64,000 nt of DNA, taken from contig QFPW01000004.1 in NCBI GenBank assembly GCA_003241785.1, positions 1-64,000 on the forward strand, given 5' to 3'. The stretch's first letter is position 1; every line of letters starts with the position of its first letter. The notes under the pieces were generated by a model that did not search any database, was not told the origin of the DNA, and was given only the letters and a program-made list of their open reading frames with translations. Source of the DNA: Rhodovulum sulfidophilum (lineage in GTDB: Bacteria > Pseudomonadota > Alphaproteobacteria > Rhodobacterales > Rhodobacteraceae). Positions 51,823 through 61,004 of this stretch are shown piece after piece. The position numbers and the translations under genes were made by a program.

Positions 51823-53511
51823 TTGAAACGACACCTCGGCACGCTCGCCGCCGCCGCGCTCGCCACGCAGCTCGGCGGTCCGGCTCTCGGCCAGAGCCGC
51901 GAGCTGACCAAGGAATACGACAACGGCGGCGTCTATACCGGCACTTTCCTCGACGGCCGGCAGCACGGGCAAGGCACCTACAAGCTGCCCTCGGGCTATG
52001 AATACACCGGCGAATGGGTCGAGGGCCGGATCGAGGGCCAGGGCACCGCGCGCTTCCCGAACGGCGCGGTCTATGTCGGGCATTTCACCGACGGCCGGCC
52101 CGACGGCCAGGGCAAGATCACCTATCCCGACGGCGGCACCTTCGAGGGCGACTGGAAGGCCGGCGAGATCGACGGGCGCGGCGTCGCGGTCTATGCGACC
52201 GGCCTGCGCTACGAGGGCGAATTCAAGGACGGGCTGCAGGCGGGCACCGGCACCGCGACCGAGCCGAACGGCACCATCTACGAAGGCGGCTGGCTCGCGG
52301 GCGAGAAATCCGGCGCGGGCAGGATCACCTATCCCGACGGCTCGGTCTACGAGGGCGCGATGGCCAAGGGCCTGCCCGAGGGCAAGGGCAGGCTGACCCT
52401 GCCCGACGGCGGCGTCTACGAGGGCGCCTGGGTCGCCGGCCGGATCGAGGGCGAGGGCGTGCTGACCCAGGCCGACGGCGCGCGCTACGAGGGCGCCTTC
52501 GTCGATGGCAAGCGCGAGGGGCTCGGCCGCGCGGTCTCGGCGAACGGAGACGTCTACGACGGCGGCTTCGTCGCCGACCGCCGCCAGGGCGCCGGCACGC
52601 TGACCGCGAAGGACGGGCTCACCTATGTCGGCGCCTGGGCCGGGGACCGGTTCGAGGGCCAGGGCAAGGCGACCTATCCCGACGGCTCGGTCTACGAGGG
52701 CGGTTTCGCCGAGGGGCGGCGCGAAGGCCCCGGCAAGCTCACCTATCCCGACGGCGCGAGCCTCGAGGGGACCTGGGCGGACGGCGCGCTCGCGGGCGCC
52801 GGCACGGCGGTCTACGCCGATGGCCAGAGCTATGTCGGCGGCTTCGCGGCCGGCAAGCGCTCGGGCCAGGGCAAGCTCACCTATCGCGACGGCTCGAGCC
52901 TTGAGGGCACCTGGGTCGAGGGCGCGCTCGACGGCGAGGGCGTCGAGCGGCACGCCGATGGCACCGTCTACGAGGGAGGCTTCGCGGCCGGCGCCTGGCA
53001 GGGCAAGGGCAAGGTCACCTACAAGGACGGCTCGTCCTACGAGGGCGACTGGGTCGCGGGCGCCAAATCCGGCCAGGGCACCGAACGGCACGCCGACGGC
53101 ACGCTCTATGTCGGCGCCTTCGCGAACGACCGCCGCGAGGGCCAGGGCAAGGTCACCTATCCGGACGGCGGCACCTACGAGGGCGCCTGGGTCGCGGGCG
53201 TGATCGTCGGCGAGGGCGTCGCGGTCTATACCGACGGCGGCCGCTACGAAGGCGCCTTCGCCGAGGGGCTGCGCGAGGGCCAGGGCAAGCTCACCACCGC
53301 GAGCGGGGCGGTCTTCGAGGGGCTCTGGAAGGCCGGGCGGCTCGAGGGCCCCGGCAAGGCGACCTATGCCAACGGCGACGTCTACGAGGGGAACTTCGTC
53401 GACGGCAAGCGCCAGGGCCAGGGCAAGATGACCTTCGCCGGCGGCGAGGTCTACGAGGGCCTCTGGCAGGCCGGCCAGCCCGCCCCCGACGGCGCCGCCC
53501 CGGCGAACTGA
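51823..53511 (+). CDS. Secreted protein of about 23 tandem MORN repeats
   Basis: 562 residues. The start is TTG 51823 with GGGGAGAGGG about 8 nt upstream; it gives a signal peptide (KRHLGTLAAAALATQLGGPA, then LGQS). Almost all the rest is a run of 23-residue MORN units such as PDGSVYEGGFAEGRREGPGK and PDGGTYEGAWVAGVIVGEGV: 22 full copies plus a degenerate last one ending DGAAPAN. MORN sheets mediate protein or lipid contacts in other systems. No catalytic domain is attached. Role unknown; likely a periplasmic or surface scaffold. Confidence 0.88.
   Translation: MKRHLGTLAAAALATQLGGPALGQSRELTKEYDNGGVYTGTFLDGRQHGQGTYKLPSGYEYTGEWVEGRIEGQGTARFPNGAVYVGHFTDGRPDGQGKITYPDGGTFEGDWKAGEIDGRGVAVYATGLRYEGEFKDGLQAGTGTATEPNGTIYEGGWLAGEKSGAGRITYPDGSVYEGAMAKGLPEGKGRLTLPDGGVYEGAWVAGRIEGEGVLTQADGARYEGAFVDGKREGLGRAVSANGDVYDGGFVADRRQGAGTLTAKDGLTYVGAWAGDRFEGQGKATYPDGSVYEGGFAEGRREGPGKLTYPDGASLEGTWADGALAGAGTAVYADGQSYVGGFAAGKRSGQGKLTYRDGSSLEGTWVEGALDGEGVERHADGTVYEGGFAAGAWQGKGKVTYKDGSSYEGDWVAGAKSGQGTERHADGTLYVGAFANDRREGQGKVTYPDGGTYEGAWVAGVIVGEGVAVYTDGGRYEGAFAEGLREGQGKLTTASGAVFEGLWKAGRLEGPGKATYANGDVYEGNFVDGKRQGQGKMTFAGGEVYEGLWQAGQPAPDGAAPAN
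51913..53480 (+). repeat. 69-bp tandem coding repeat (MORN array)
   Basis: The coding DNA repeats with a 69-bp period over about 1.57 kb. Recurrent words include CAGGGCAAG, ACCTATCCCGACGG and TACGAGGGC. The copies are diverged, so the array looks old rather than a recent expansion, although short identical blocks could still recombine. Confidence 0.85.
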
Positions 53512-53564
53512 GACTCGGGCCATTGGCGCCGTCGGGGTTTCGGGAGAGGATCGCCCGGTGATCC

Positions 53565-53646
53565 GCTGCCCCGGGCTCGACCCGGCGTCGACGCTAACTC
53601 CGGGCCGCTCCCCGGGATCGAGGTCCCGGGTCAGGCCCGGGACAGC
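53565..53646. repeat. Family A dispersed palindromic repeat, copy 5
   Basis: 82-bp element between the MORN gene and truA, with ends GCTGCCCCGGGC and GCCCGGGACAGC. The left half is the most degraded of the five copies (CTCGACCCGGCGTCGACG). A family B arm follows 31 bp later. Confidence 0.75.
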
Positions 53647-53677
53647 GCGTGAGGGCGCCGGGATCGCGCAGCCCCAT

Positions 53678-53704
53678 CGTAGGGCGGACCTCGGTCCGCC
53701 ATCC
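53678..53704. repeat. Family B palindromic repeat, single arm
   Basis: A lone 27-bp copy identical to the right arm at 49889-49915 (CGTAGGGCGGACC then TCGGTCCGCCATCC), just past the truA stop. Confidence 0.85.
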
Positions 53705-53713
53705 CCCCCCGCC

Positions 53714-54481
53714 TCAGCCGAACGGATCGGCCGGGTAGCGCACCTCGACCAGCGACAGGCCGTCGGGCGGGCAGACCGGGCCGCAGGCGCTCCGGTCGCG
53801 CGCGGCGAGCGCCTCGGCCACCCGCACCGGCGCCCAGGCGCCGGTGCCGACGCGCTCCAGCGTGCCGACGATCGAGCGCACCTGGTTGTGCAGGAAGGAC
53901 CGCGCGCGCAGGTGGAAACGGAACTCGCGCCCGCCGGGATAGGCCGCCTCCTCGACTTCCAGCGCGTCGAGCGTGCGCACCGGGCTCGTCGCCTGGCAGA
54001 TCGAGGAGCGGAAGGTGGTGAAATCGTGCCGCCCCACCAGATGCGCGGCGCCCGCGCGCATCGCGGCCAGATCGAGCGGATGGTTGACGCGCCAGGCGAA
54101 GCCCTTGTCCTCGGTCAGCGGCGCGCGCCGCGCGACGAGGCGGAACCGGTAGCGCCGCTCGACCGCGTCGAAACGGGCGTGGAAGTCGTCGCCGACCACC
54201 GCCGCCGCCGTCACCGCCACCGGCGCGGGCTTCAGATGGGCATTGAGCGCCTCGGAAAGCCGGAACGGGTCCCAGGCCTTCGGCAGATCGAGATGCGCCA
54301 CCTGCCCCAGCGCGTGCACGCCCGCGTCGGTGCGCCCGGCCCCGAACACCGCGGCGCCCTCCGGCGCGATCTTCGCCGCCGCCGCCTCGAGCGCGCCCTG
54401 CACGCTCGGCAGTTCCGTCTGCCGCTGCCAGCCCGCGAACGGGCGGCCGTCGTATTCGATCCTGAGCGCGTAGCGGGGCAT
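53714..54481 (-). CDS. truA: tRNA pseudouridine(38-40) synthase
   Basis: 255-residue TruA, which makes pseudouridine in the tRNA anticodon arm. The catalytic Asp52 sits in GAGRTDAGVHALGQV. YDGRPFAGWQRQ opens the protein; RFDAVERRYRFRL, FLHNQVRSIVGTL and a C-terminal PADPFG follow. Normal length. It converges with the MORN gene across a repeat-rich gap and diverges from the ycjX-like gene. Confidence 0.96.
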   Translation of the reverse strand: MPRYALRIEYDGRPFAGWQRQTELPSVQGALEAAAAKIAPEGAAVFGAGRTDAGVHALGQVAHLDLPKAWDPFRLSEALNAHLKPAPVAVTAAAVVGDDFHARFDAVERRYRFRLVARRAPLTEDKGFAWRVNHPLDLAAMRAGAAHLVGRHDFTTFRSSICQATSPVRTLDALEVEEAAYPGGREFRFHLRARSFLHNQVRSIVGTLERVGTGAWAPVRVAEALAARDRSACGPVCPPDGLSLVEVRYPADPFG

Positions 54482-54586
54482 GCGCCCGCCCCTATCCCGC
54501 CCCGCCGCGCTTGCCAAGCCCACCTTGCGAGCGGCGGGCGAAGCCCTTACCTCTGGGCGCCGACTGTTCCCGGCGCGAAGGACGCG

Positions 54587-56011
54587 ATGGTGCTCTCCCG
54601 ACTGACCTCCGGCCTCACCCGCGCCATCGAGGACACGATCACCGAGACGAGCGCGCTCTTCTTCGACCCGGTGGTCCGGCTCGGTGTCACCGGCCTCAGC
54701 CGCGCCGGCAAGACCGTCTTCATCACCTCGCTGGTCGCCAACCTCCTGAACCGCGCCCGCATGCCCCAGCTGAGGGCGGAAGCCGAGGGGCGGATCATCG
54801 CGACCTATCTCCAGCCGCAGCCCGACCATTCGATCGCCCGTTTCGCCTATGAGGAGCATCTCGCGGCGCTGATGGGGCCCGATCCGCACTGGCCCGACAG
54901 CACGCGCTCGATCTCGACGCTGCGCCTCTCGCTCAAGGTGAAGCCGGCGGGGTTCCTGACCGGGCTCACCGGCACGCGGACGGTGCATCTCGACATCATC
55001 GACTATCCCGGCGAATGGCTGCTCGACCTGCCGCTGATGGAGCAGGATTTCGAGACCTGGTCCGCGGCCGCGCTCGAGATCGCGGAAAGCCCGGCCCGCG
55101 CGAGCCACGCCGCGCCCTGGCTCGCGGAGATCGGCGGCGTCGATCCCGCCGCGCCGCTCGACGAGCTCGTCGCGGCGAAACTCGCGCGAAGCTTCACCGC
55201 CTATCTCGCCGCCGCCCGCGCCTCGGGCCTCTCCTCGGTGGCGCCGGGCCGCTTCCTGATGCCGGGCGACCTCGAAGGCTCGCCCGCGCTCACCTTCTGC
55301 CCGCTGCCGAAGCCCGCGAAGGCCCGCTCCGGCTCGCTCTGGCGCACCTTCGACACGCGGTTCGAGGCCTATAAGCGCCTCGTGGTCGGCCCGTTCTTCC
55401 GCAACCATTTCGCGAAGCTCGACCGCCAGATCGTGCTGATCGACGCGCTCGGCGCGATCAACGACGGGCCGCGCGCGCTCGAGGACCTGCGGACCGCGAT
55501 GGCGGAGATCCTGACCACCTTCCGCCCGGGCCAGAGTTCCTGGCTCGCGCCGCTGATCGGCCGGCGGATCGACCGCATCCTCTTCGCCGCGACCAAGGCA
55601 GACTACCTGCACCACGAGCAGCACGCGGCGCTGACCGGGATCACCGAGGCGCTGGTCTCCGAGGCGCGCGCCCGGGCGCTGTTCCGGGGCGCGGAGACCG
55701 GCGCGATGTCGATCGCCTCCGTGCGCGCCACCGTCGAGCAGATGCTGCCCCGCGACGGCCGCGAGATCGGCGTCGTGCGCGGCCGCCGCGCCGATACCGG
55801 CGCCGAGGCCGCGCTCTTTCCCGGGCGGCTGCCGAGCGAGCCCGGCGCGCTGCTCGGCCCGGCCCGAGTCGGCGCGGCCGAATGGCTCGAAGCCGCCTAC
55901 AGCGTCACCCGCTTCGCGCCGCCGGTGCTCAGGCTTGGACCGGGCGAGGCGCCACCCCATATCCGGCTCGACCGCGCGGCGGATTTCCTGATCGGAGACT
56001 ATCTCGCATGA
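54587..56011 (+). CDS. YcjX-like P-loop GTPase (DUF463)
   Basis: 474-residue cytoplasmic nucleotide-binding protein. The P-loop is GVTGLSRAGKTVFITSLV, followed by HLDIIDYPGEWLLDLPLM (switch II-like DxxG region), QIVLIDALGAINDGP and FAATKADYLHHEQH. These are the DUF463/YcjX blocks. GAAGGA lies 5 nt before ATG 54587. Its stop overlaps the ycjF-like start (ATGA). In enterobacteria the ycjX-ycjF pair belongs to the phage-shock regulon; no pspA-like gene is adjacent here. Confidence 0.92.
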   Translation: MVLSRLTSGLTRAIEDTITETSALFFDPVVRLGVTGLSRAGKTVFITSLVANLLNRARMPQLRAEAEGRIIATYLQPQPDHSIARFAYEEHLAALMGPDPHWPDSTRSISTLRLSLKVKPAGFLTGLTGTRTVHLDIIDYPGEWLLDLPLMEQDFETWSAAALEIAESPARASHAAPWLAEIGGVDPAAPLDELVAAKLARSFTAYLAAARASGLSSVAPGRFLMPGDLEGSPALTFCPLPKPAKARSGSLWRTFDTRFEAYKRLVVGPFFRNHFAKLDRQIVLIDALGAINDGPRALEDLRTAMAEILTTFRPGQSSWLAPLIGRRIDRILFAATKADYLHHEQHAALTGITEALVSEARARALFRGAETGAMSIASVRATVEQMLPRDGREIGVVRGRRADTGAEAALFPGRLPSEPGALLGPARVGAAEWLEAAYSVTRFAPPVLRLGPGEAPPHIRLDRAADFLIGDYLA

Positions 56012-57039
56012 GGCCCCCCGAGAAGCGCGACGCGCCCTTCGTGCTCGACACCGAGGCGCTGCCGCCGCCCGTGACGCTCAGCCCCGCCGACGCGGCCCCG
56101 CCGCCCGAGGACGACACGCCCTCGGGGGAGGCGATGCTCAGGATGGCGCGGATGGCCTCGCGGAGCAGGCGGTCGAGCTGGGCCAAATGGTTCTGGGCGT
56201 TGTTCACCAGCCTCGTGAGCCTCGTCGTCTCGATCGCCGCCTATGACTACGTGATGAACCTGCTCGCGCGGAACCAGACGCTCGGGCGGATCGTCATGGG
56301 GCTCATGATCGCGCTGGCGCTGGTGGTGCTGGTCCAGATCGTCCGCGAGATCTGGGCCTTCCGCAAGCTCGGCCGGATCGACGGCTTCCGCGCCGACGCC
56401 GAGGCCTCGCTGCGCACCGCCGACCGGGCCGGCGCGCTCGAGCTCTCGCGGCGGCTGGAGCGGTTCTACGCCGGCCGGCCGGAGATGGCCTGGACCCGCG
56501 GCGAGCTCGCCAAGACGCGCGACGACATCCTCGACGCCGACGCGGTGCTGGCGCTGACCGAACGGTCGCTCTTCGCGCCGCTCGACGCCGAGGCGCGGAC
56601 CGAGATCGAGGCGGCGGCCCGCACGGTGGCGGCCGCGACGGCGATCATCCCGCTCGCGATGATGGACGTGCTGGCGGCCGCCTCGGCCAATATCCGGATG
56701 ATCCGGCGCATCGCCGAGATCTACGGCGCGCATTCCGGCTTCTTCGGCTCCTGGCGCCTGCTCGGCACGGTCGCCACGCATCTCGTCGCCACCGGCGCGG
56801 TCGCGGCGGGCGACGATCTCGTCCATACCGCGCTCGGCGGATCGGTGCTCGCGAAACTGTCCCGCCGCTTCGGCGAGGGCGTCGTGAACGGCGCGCTGAC
56901 CGCGCGGGTCGGGATCGCGGCGATGGAGGTCTGCCGGCCGCTCCCCTTCGCGGCGCTGCCCCGGCCGAAGGTCTCGAACGTGATCGGACGCGCGCTGAGC
57001 GGCCTCTTCCAGACCGGAAGCGCCGAAAAAGCCGATTGA
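56008..57039 (+). CDS. YcjF-like membrane protein (DUF697, TIGR01620)
   Basis: 343 residues. A Pro-rich N-terminus (about 1-60) is followed by two membrane helices (FWALFTSLVSLVVSIAAYDY and IVMGLMIALALVVLVQIV) and a helical soluble domain with AAARTVAAATAIIPLAMMDV and RMIRRIAEIYGAHSGFFGSW, the DUF697 signature. Coupled by ATGA to the GTPase gene, so the two likely form a membrane-bound pair. Function not established. Confidence 0.9.
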   Translation: MRPPEKRDAPFVLDTEALPPPVTLSPADAAPPPEDDTPSGEAMLRMARMASRSRRSSWAKWFWALFTSLVSLVVSIAAYDYVMNLLARNQTLGRIVMGLMIALALVVLVQIVREIWAFRKLGRIDGFRADAEASLRTADRAGALELSRRLERFYAGRPEMAWTRGELAKTRDDILDADAVLALTERSLFAPLDAEARTEIEAAARTVAAATAIIPLAMMDVLAAASANIRMIRRIAEIYGAHSGFFGSWRLLGTVATHLVATGAVAAGDDLVHTALGGSVLAKLSRRFGEGVVNGALTARVGIAAMEVCRPLPFAALPRPKVSNVIGRALSGLFQTGSAEKAD

Positions 57040-57211
57040 TGCACCGCGACCGCTTCTCTATAGCCAAATCCATGTTCAGGCATCACGCGCGGCGCATCCG
57101 AATTACCAGCCCGGCGCTCTGAGATTCTCAGGGTCGCCGGTCCGCGCGTTTTTCCGCGCCCCGCCTGCGTCGTGACGCCTGCCTCCCCTTGCCCGAATAC
57201 GGATTCGCCCG

Positions 57212-60142
57212 ATGTGCGCCGATACCCCCGACCTGACCGCCGAGAAGTCCGACGACCTGCCCGAGTACAAGGACACGCTCTTCCTGCCCCGCACGGATTT
57301 CCCGATGCGCGCCGGCCTGCCGCAGCGCGAGCCGGGCTGGCTCGCACGCTGGGAGCGGATCGGCGTCTATGACCGGCTGCGGGCGAAGACGGGCCGGACG
57401 CCCTTCGTCCTGCATGACGGGCCTCCTTACGCGAACGGCCACCTGCACATCGGCCACGCGCTCAACAAGACGATCAAGGACATGGTGGTGCGTTCGCACC
57501 AGATGATGGGCCATGACTCGCGCTACGTGCCAGGCTGGGACTGCCACGGCCTGCCGATCGAGTGGAAGATCGAGGAGCGGTACCGCGCCGAGGGACTCGA
57601 CAAGGACGCGGTGGACACGATCGCCTTCCGCCAGGAATGCCGGAAGTTCGCCGAGGAATGGGTGTCGATCCAGCGCGAGGAGTTCAAGCGGCTCGGCGTC
57701 ACCGGCGCCTGGGAAAACCCCTATCTCACCATGGCCTTCCACGCCGAAGCCGTGATCGCGGACGAGTTCATGAAGTTTCTCATGAACGGGGCGCTCTATC
57801 GCGGCTCCAAGCCCGTGATGTGGTCGCCGGTCGAGAAGACCGCGCTCGCCGAGGCCGAGGTCGAGTATCACGACCACACCAGCCACACGATCTGGGTTCC
57901 GTTCGCGATCGTCGCGGGCGCGGAGGGCGAACTCGCCGGGGCGCGGGTGGTGATCTGGACCACGACCCCCTGGACCATCCCGCAGAACCGCGCCGTCGCC
58001 TTCAGCGAGACCATCGGCTACGCGCTCTACGCCGTCACCGAGGCGGCCGAGAACGCGACCGCGAAGGTCGGCGAGAAGGTGATCCTCGCCGAGAAGCTCG
58101 CGGAAGAAGTGTTCCGCGCCGCGAAGGTGACCGGTTTCGAGAAGCTGCGCGCCGTCGCCCCGGAGGAGCTCCGCGCCCTCACCCTCGCCCACCCGTTCCG
58201 CGGGATCGAGGGCGGCGCCGGCGAATGGGACTACGACGTGCCGATGCTCCCCGGCGATCACGTCACCGAGGACGCGGGCACCGGCTTCGTCCATACCGCG
58301 CCGAGCCATGGCGACGACGACTTCCAGCTCGGGCTGAAATTCGGCCTGCCGATGACCTACAACGTCGAGCCGGACGGCACCTACCGCGCCGACCTGCCGC
58401 TCTTCGCCGGCCAGGCGATCATCACGCCCGAGGGCAAGGAAGGCCCGGCGAATGTCAGCGTGATCAAGGCGCTGCACGCCGCGGGCGCGCTCTTCGCCAA
58501 GGGCAAGCTCAAGCATTCCTACCCGCACAGCTGGCGCTCCAAGGCGCCGCTCATCTTCCGCAACACGCCGCAGTGGTTCGCCGCCATCGACCGGCCGCTC
58601 GAGGACGGGCTCGGCAATTACGGCGCGACGATCCGCGAGCGGGCGCTGGCCTCGATCGCCGATCTCGTGACCTTCACGCCGGACAGCGGACGCAACCGTC
58701 TGCGCTCGATGATGGAGACGCGGCCCGACTGGGTGCTCTCGCGCCAGCGCGCCTGGGGCGTGCCGCTGACCTGTTTCGTGAAGAAGGGCGCCAGGCCCGA
58801 GGACGCGGACTTCCTGCTGCGCGACCCGGAGGTGAACGCCCGGATCACCCGCGCCTTCGAGGCCGAGGGCGCCGACGTCTGGTACCGCCCGGGCTTCAAG
58901 GGCGAGATCCTGGCCGGGCTCCATGACCCCGAGGCCTACGAGCAGATCTTCGACGTGCTCGACGTCTGGTTCGACTCGGGCTCGACGCATGCCTTCGTGC
59001 TGCGCGACCGCGCCGACGGCGTCCCGGACGGGATCGCCGACGTCTATCTCGAGGGCACCGACCAGCACCGCGGCTGGTTCCATTCCTCGATGCTGCAGGG
59101 CTGCGGCACGATCGGGCGCGCGCCCTATCGCAACGTGGTCACGCATGGCTTCACGCTCGACGAGAAGGGCATGAAGATGTCCAAGTCGCTCGGCAACACC
59201 ATCGTGCCGGCGAAGGTCATCGAGCAATACGGCGCCGACATCCTGCGCCTCTGGGTCGCCCAGGCGGATTACACCGCCGACCAGCGGATCGGGCCGGAGA
59301 TCCTGAAGGGCACCGCCGACAGCTACCGGCGCCTGCGCAACACGCTGCGCTTCCTGCTCGGCTCGCTCGCCGATTTCGACGAGGCCGAGCGGATCAGCCC
59401 GGCCCAGATGCCGGAACTCGAGCGCTGGGTGCTGCACCGGCTCGCCGAGCTCGACGGCGTGGTGCGCGACGGCTACGCGCGCTTCGACTTCCAGCGGGTG
59501 TTCCAGCAGCTGTTCCAGTTCTGCACCGTGGATCTCTCGGCGGTCTATTTCGACATCCGCAAGGACTCGCTCTACTGCGACGCGGCCTCCGATCCGCGGC
59601 GGCGCGCGGCGCGCACGGTGATGGATCTCATCTTCCACCGGCTCGTGACCTGGCTCGCCCCGATCCTGCCCTTCACGATGGAGGAGGTCTGGCTCGACCG
59701 CTTCCCCTCGGAGGACGGCTCGGTCCATCTCGAGGACTTCCCGCACGCCGATGGCGAATGGTTCGACCCCGAGCTCGCGCTGCGCTGGGAGGCGATCCGC
59801 AAGGTCCGGCGCGTGGTGACCGGCGCGCTCGAGGTCGAGCGGCGCGAGAAGCGGATCGGCGCCAGCCTCGAGGCGGCGCCGGTGGTGCATGTCGCCGACG
59901 CCGAGACGGCCGCCCTGCTCGCCTCGGTGCCCTTCGACGAGATCTGCATCACCTCGGGGCTCACCCTCGCGGCCGGCCCGGCGCCGGAGGGCGCCTTCGC
60001 GCTGGAGGACACGCCGGGGATCGCGGTGGTGCCCGCCCTGGCGGACGGGGAGAAATGCGCCCGCTGCTGGCGCATCCTGCCCGACGTGGGGACGCACGCC
60101 CACGCCGGGACCTGCGCGCGCTGCGACGAAGCGCTGGGCTGA
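57212..60142 (+). CDS. ileS: Isoleucyl-tRNA synthetase
   Basis: 976-residue class I aminoacyl-tRNA synthetase. The HIGH motif is at 79-82 in PYANGHLHIGHALNK. The editing domain lies about 200-400 (WTTTPWTIPQNRAVAF, HTAPSHGDDDF). The KMSKS loop is in EKGMKMSKSLGNT. The anticodon-binding helical domain follows, and a C-terminal zinc motif (CARCWR, CARCDEAL) closes the protein, marking the bacterial IleS1 type. No T-box or leader peptide is visible in 57040-57211. It is followed by a sulfotransferase gene 4 nt later. Confidence 0.97.
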   Translation: MCADTPDLTAEKSDDLPEYKDTLFLPRTDFPMRAGLPQREPGWLARWERIGVYDRLRAKTGRTPFVLHDGPPYANGHLHIGHALNKTIKDMVVRSHQMMGHDSRYVPGWDCHGLPIEWKIEERYRAEGLDKDAVDTIAFRQECRKFAEEWVSIQREEFKRLGVTGAWENPYLTMAFHAEAVIADEFMKFLMNGALYRGSKPVMWSPVEKTALAEAEVEYHDHTSHTIWVPFAIVAGAEGELAGARVVIWTTTPWTIPQNRAVAFSETIGYALYAVTEAAENATAKVGEKVILAEKLAEEVFRAAKVTGFEKLRAVAPEELRALTLAHPFRGIEGGAGEWDYDVPMLPGDHVTEDAGTGFVHTAPSHGDDDFQLGLKFGLPMTYNVEPDGTYRADLPLFAGQAIITPEGKEGPANVSVIKALHAAGALFAKGKLKHSYPHSWRSKAPLIFRNTPQWFAAIDRPLEDGLGNYGATIRERALASIADLVTFTPDSGRNRLRSMMETRPDWVLSRQRAWGVPLTCFVKKGARPEDADFLLRDPEVNARITRAFEAEGADVWYRPGFKGEILAGLHDPEAYEQIFDVLDVWFDSGSTHAFVLRDRADGVPDGIADVYLEGTDQHRGWFHSSMLQGCGTIGRAPYRNVVTHGFTLDEKGMKMSKSLGNTIVPAKVIEQYGADILRLWVAQADYTADQRIGPEILKGTADSYRRLRNTLRFLLGSLADFDEAERISPAQMPELERWVLHRLAELDGVVRDGYARFDFQRVFQQLFQFCTVDLSAVYFDIRKDSLYCDAASDPRRRAARTVMDLIFHRLVTWLAPILPFTMEEVWLDRFPSEDGSVHLEDFPHADGEWFDPELALRWEAIRKVRRVVTGALEVERREKRIGASLEAAPVVHVADAETAALLASVPFDEICITSGLTLAAGPAPEGAFALEDTPGIAVVPALADGEKCARCWRILPDVGTHAHAGTCARCDEALG

Positions 60143-60146
60143 GACC

Positions 60147-61001
60147 GTGGAACGGGTTCCCGCCGAGGGCCGCCTCGTCGTCCTGCACATCGGTCTGCCG
60201 AAGACCGGGACCACGCATCTGCAGCGGCAGATCTTCCCGCGGGGCCGCGACCTCACCTTCGCGCACCGCAACCTGACGCCCGAATGGCAGGGCCTCTGCC
60301 ACGGGCTGCGCCGCTACGCGCGGGCGCCGGGGCTGATCGCCCCCTTCCTGCGCCACCGCGTCGCCTCGGGGCTGCGCGCGGCGGCGCCGGTCGATCCCGG
60401 CACGCTGCTAGTCTCGGACGAGAACATCGCGGTCGACGCCCAGTCGCTCTGGCGCGACCGCGGCCCCTCGCCCGAATCACTCGCGGCCCGGCTCGCCGCG
60501 CTGGCCGAGACGGTGGCGCCGCTTGGCCAGCTCCGGGTGCTGGTCGGCGTGCGGCGGCAGGACCAGTGGCTCGCCTCGCGCTACGCGGAATCCGCGCGGG
60601 ACAATCCCGATTTCGGCCAGGTGGATTTCGACCGGCGCATGGCGCGGCTGCACGCGACCGCGGCGCTGTCCGGCCCCTGGCGCTGGGCCGACTACGCCCA
60701 TGTCGAGCAGACCTTCGCCGCGGCGCTGGGAACGGAGAACGTGATGCTCCTCTCGCTCGAGCATCTCGCCGCCCGGCCGATCGCGGCGCAGAACGCGATC
60801 GGCCGCTTCCTCGGAACGCGCTTCCCGCGCAAGCGCGGCGGCCAGCGGCGGCGCAACAACACGCTGGCGCTCGGCGAGGACAACTGGCGCCTGCGCGGCG
60901 GCGGCGGGCTGATCCTGAAGCCCGATGTGCGCGACATGATCCTCGAGCGGTTCAGCGCCTCGAACGCCGAGCTCGGCGCGCGGCTGGACCTCGGCTTCTG
61001 A
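60147..61001 (+). CDS. Sulfotransferase family protein
   Basis: 284 residues. The 5'-phosphosulfate loop of PAPS-dependent sulfotransferases is visible at 16-24 (GLPKTGTTH) after a beta strand. VGVRRQDQWLASRYAES (from about 133) matches the 3'-phosphate-binding Arg...Ser segment. SDENI near 90-94 is a further typical piece. The start is GTG 60147, 4 nt after ileS. It ends 3 bp from the convergent pcs gene. The acceptor may be a lipid or sugar; this is inferred only from the membrane-lipid neighbour. Some catalytic details need alignment. Confidence 0.75.
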   Translation: MERVPAEGRLVVLHIGLPKTGTTHLQRQIFPRGRDLTFAHRNLTPEWQGLCHGLRRYARAPGLIAPFLRHRVASGLRAAAPVDPGTLLVSDENIAVDAQSLWRDRGPSPESLAARLAALAETVAPLGQLRVLVGVRRQDQWLASRYAESARDNPDFGQVDFDRRMARLHATAALSGPWRWADYAHVEQTFAAALGTENVMLLSLEHLAARPIAAQNAIGRFLGTRFPRKRGGQRRRNNTLALGEDNWRLRGGGGLILKPDVRDMILERFSASNAELGARLDLGF

Positions 61002-61004
61002 GCC

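Noticed and set aside
51913..53480. CRISPR array or satellite repeat
   Set aside because: The 69-bp periodicity is fully explained by in-frame 23-residue MORN units; the copies are diverged and there are no spacers.
57040..57211. T-box or other leader before ileS
   Set aside because: No T-box sequence, specifier hairpin or U-tract terminator can be seen in the 172-nt gap.
57128..60271. A 1047-residue reading frame antisense to ileS
   Set aside because: It is a shadow of a high-GC gene: Arg/Gly/His-rich translation with no motifs, while the opposite frame is a complete isoleucyl-tRNA synthetase.
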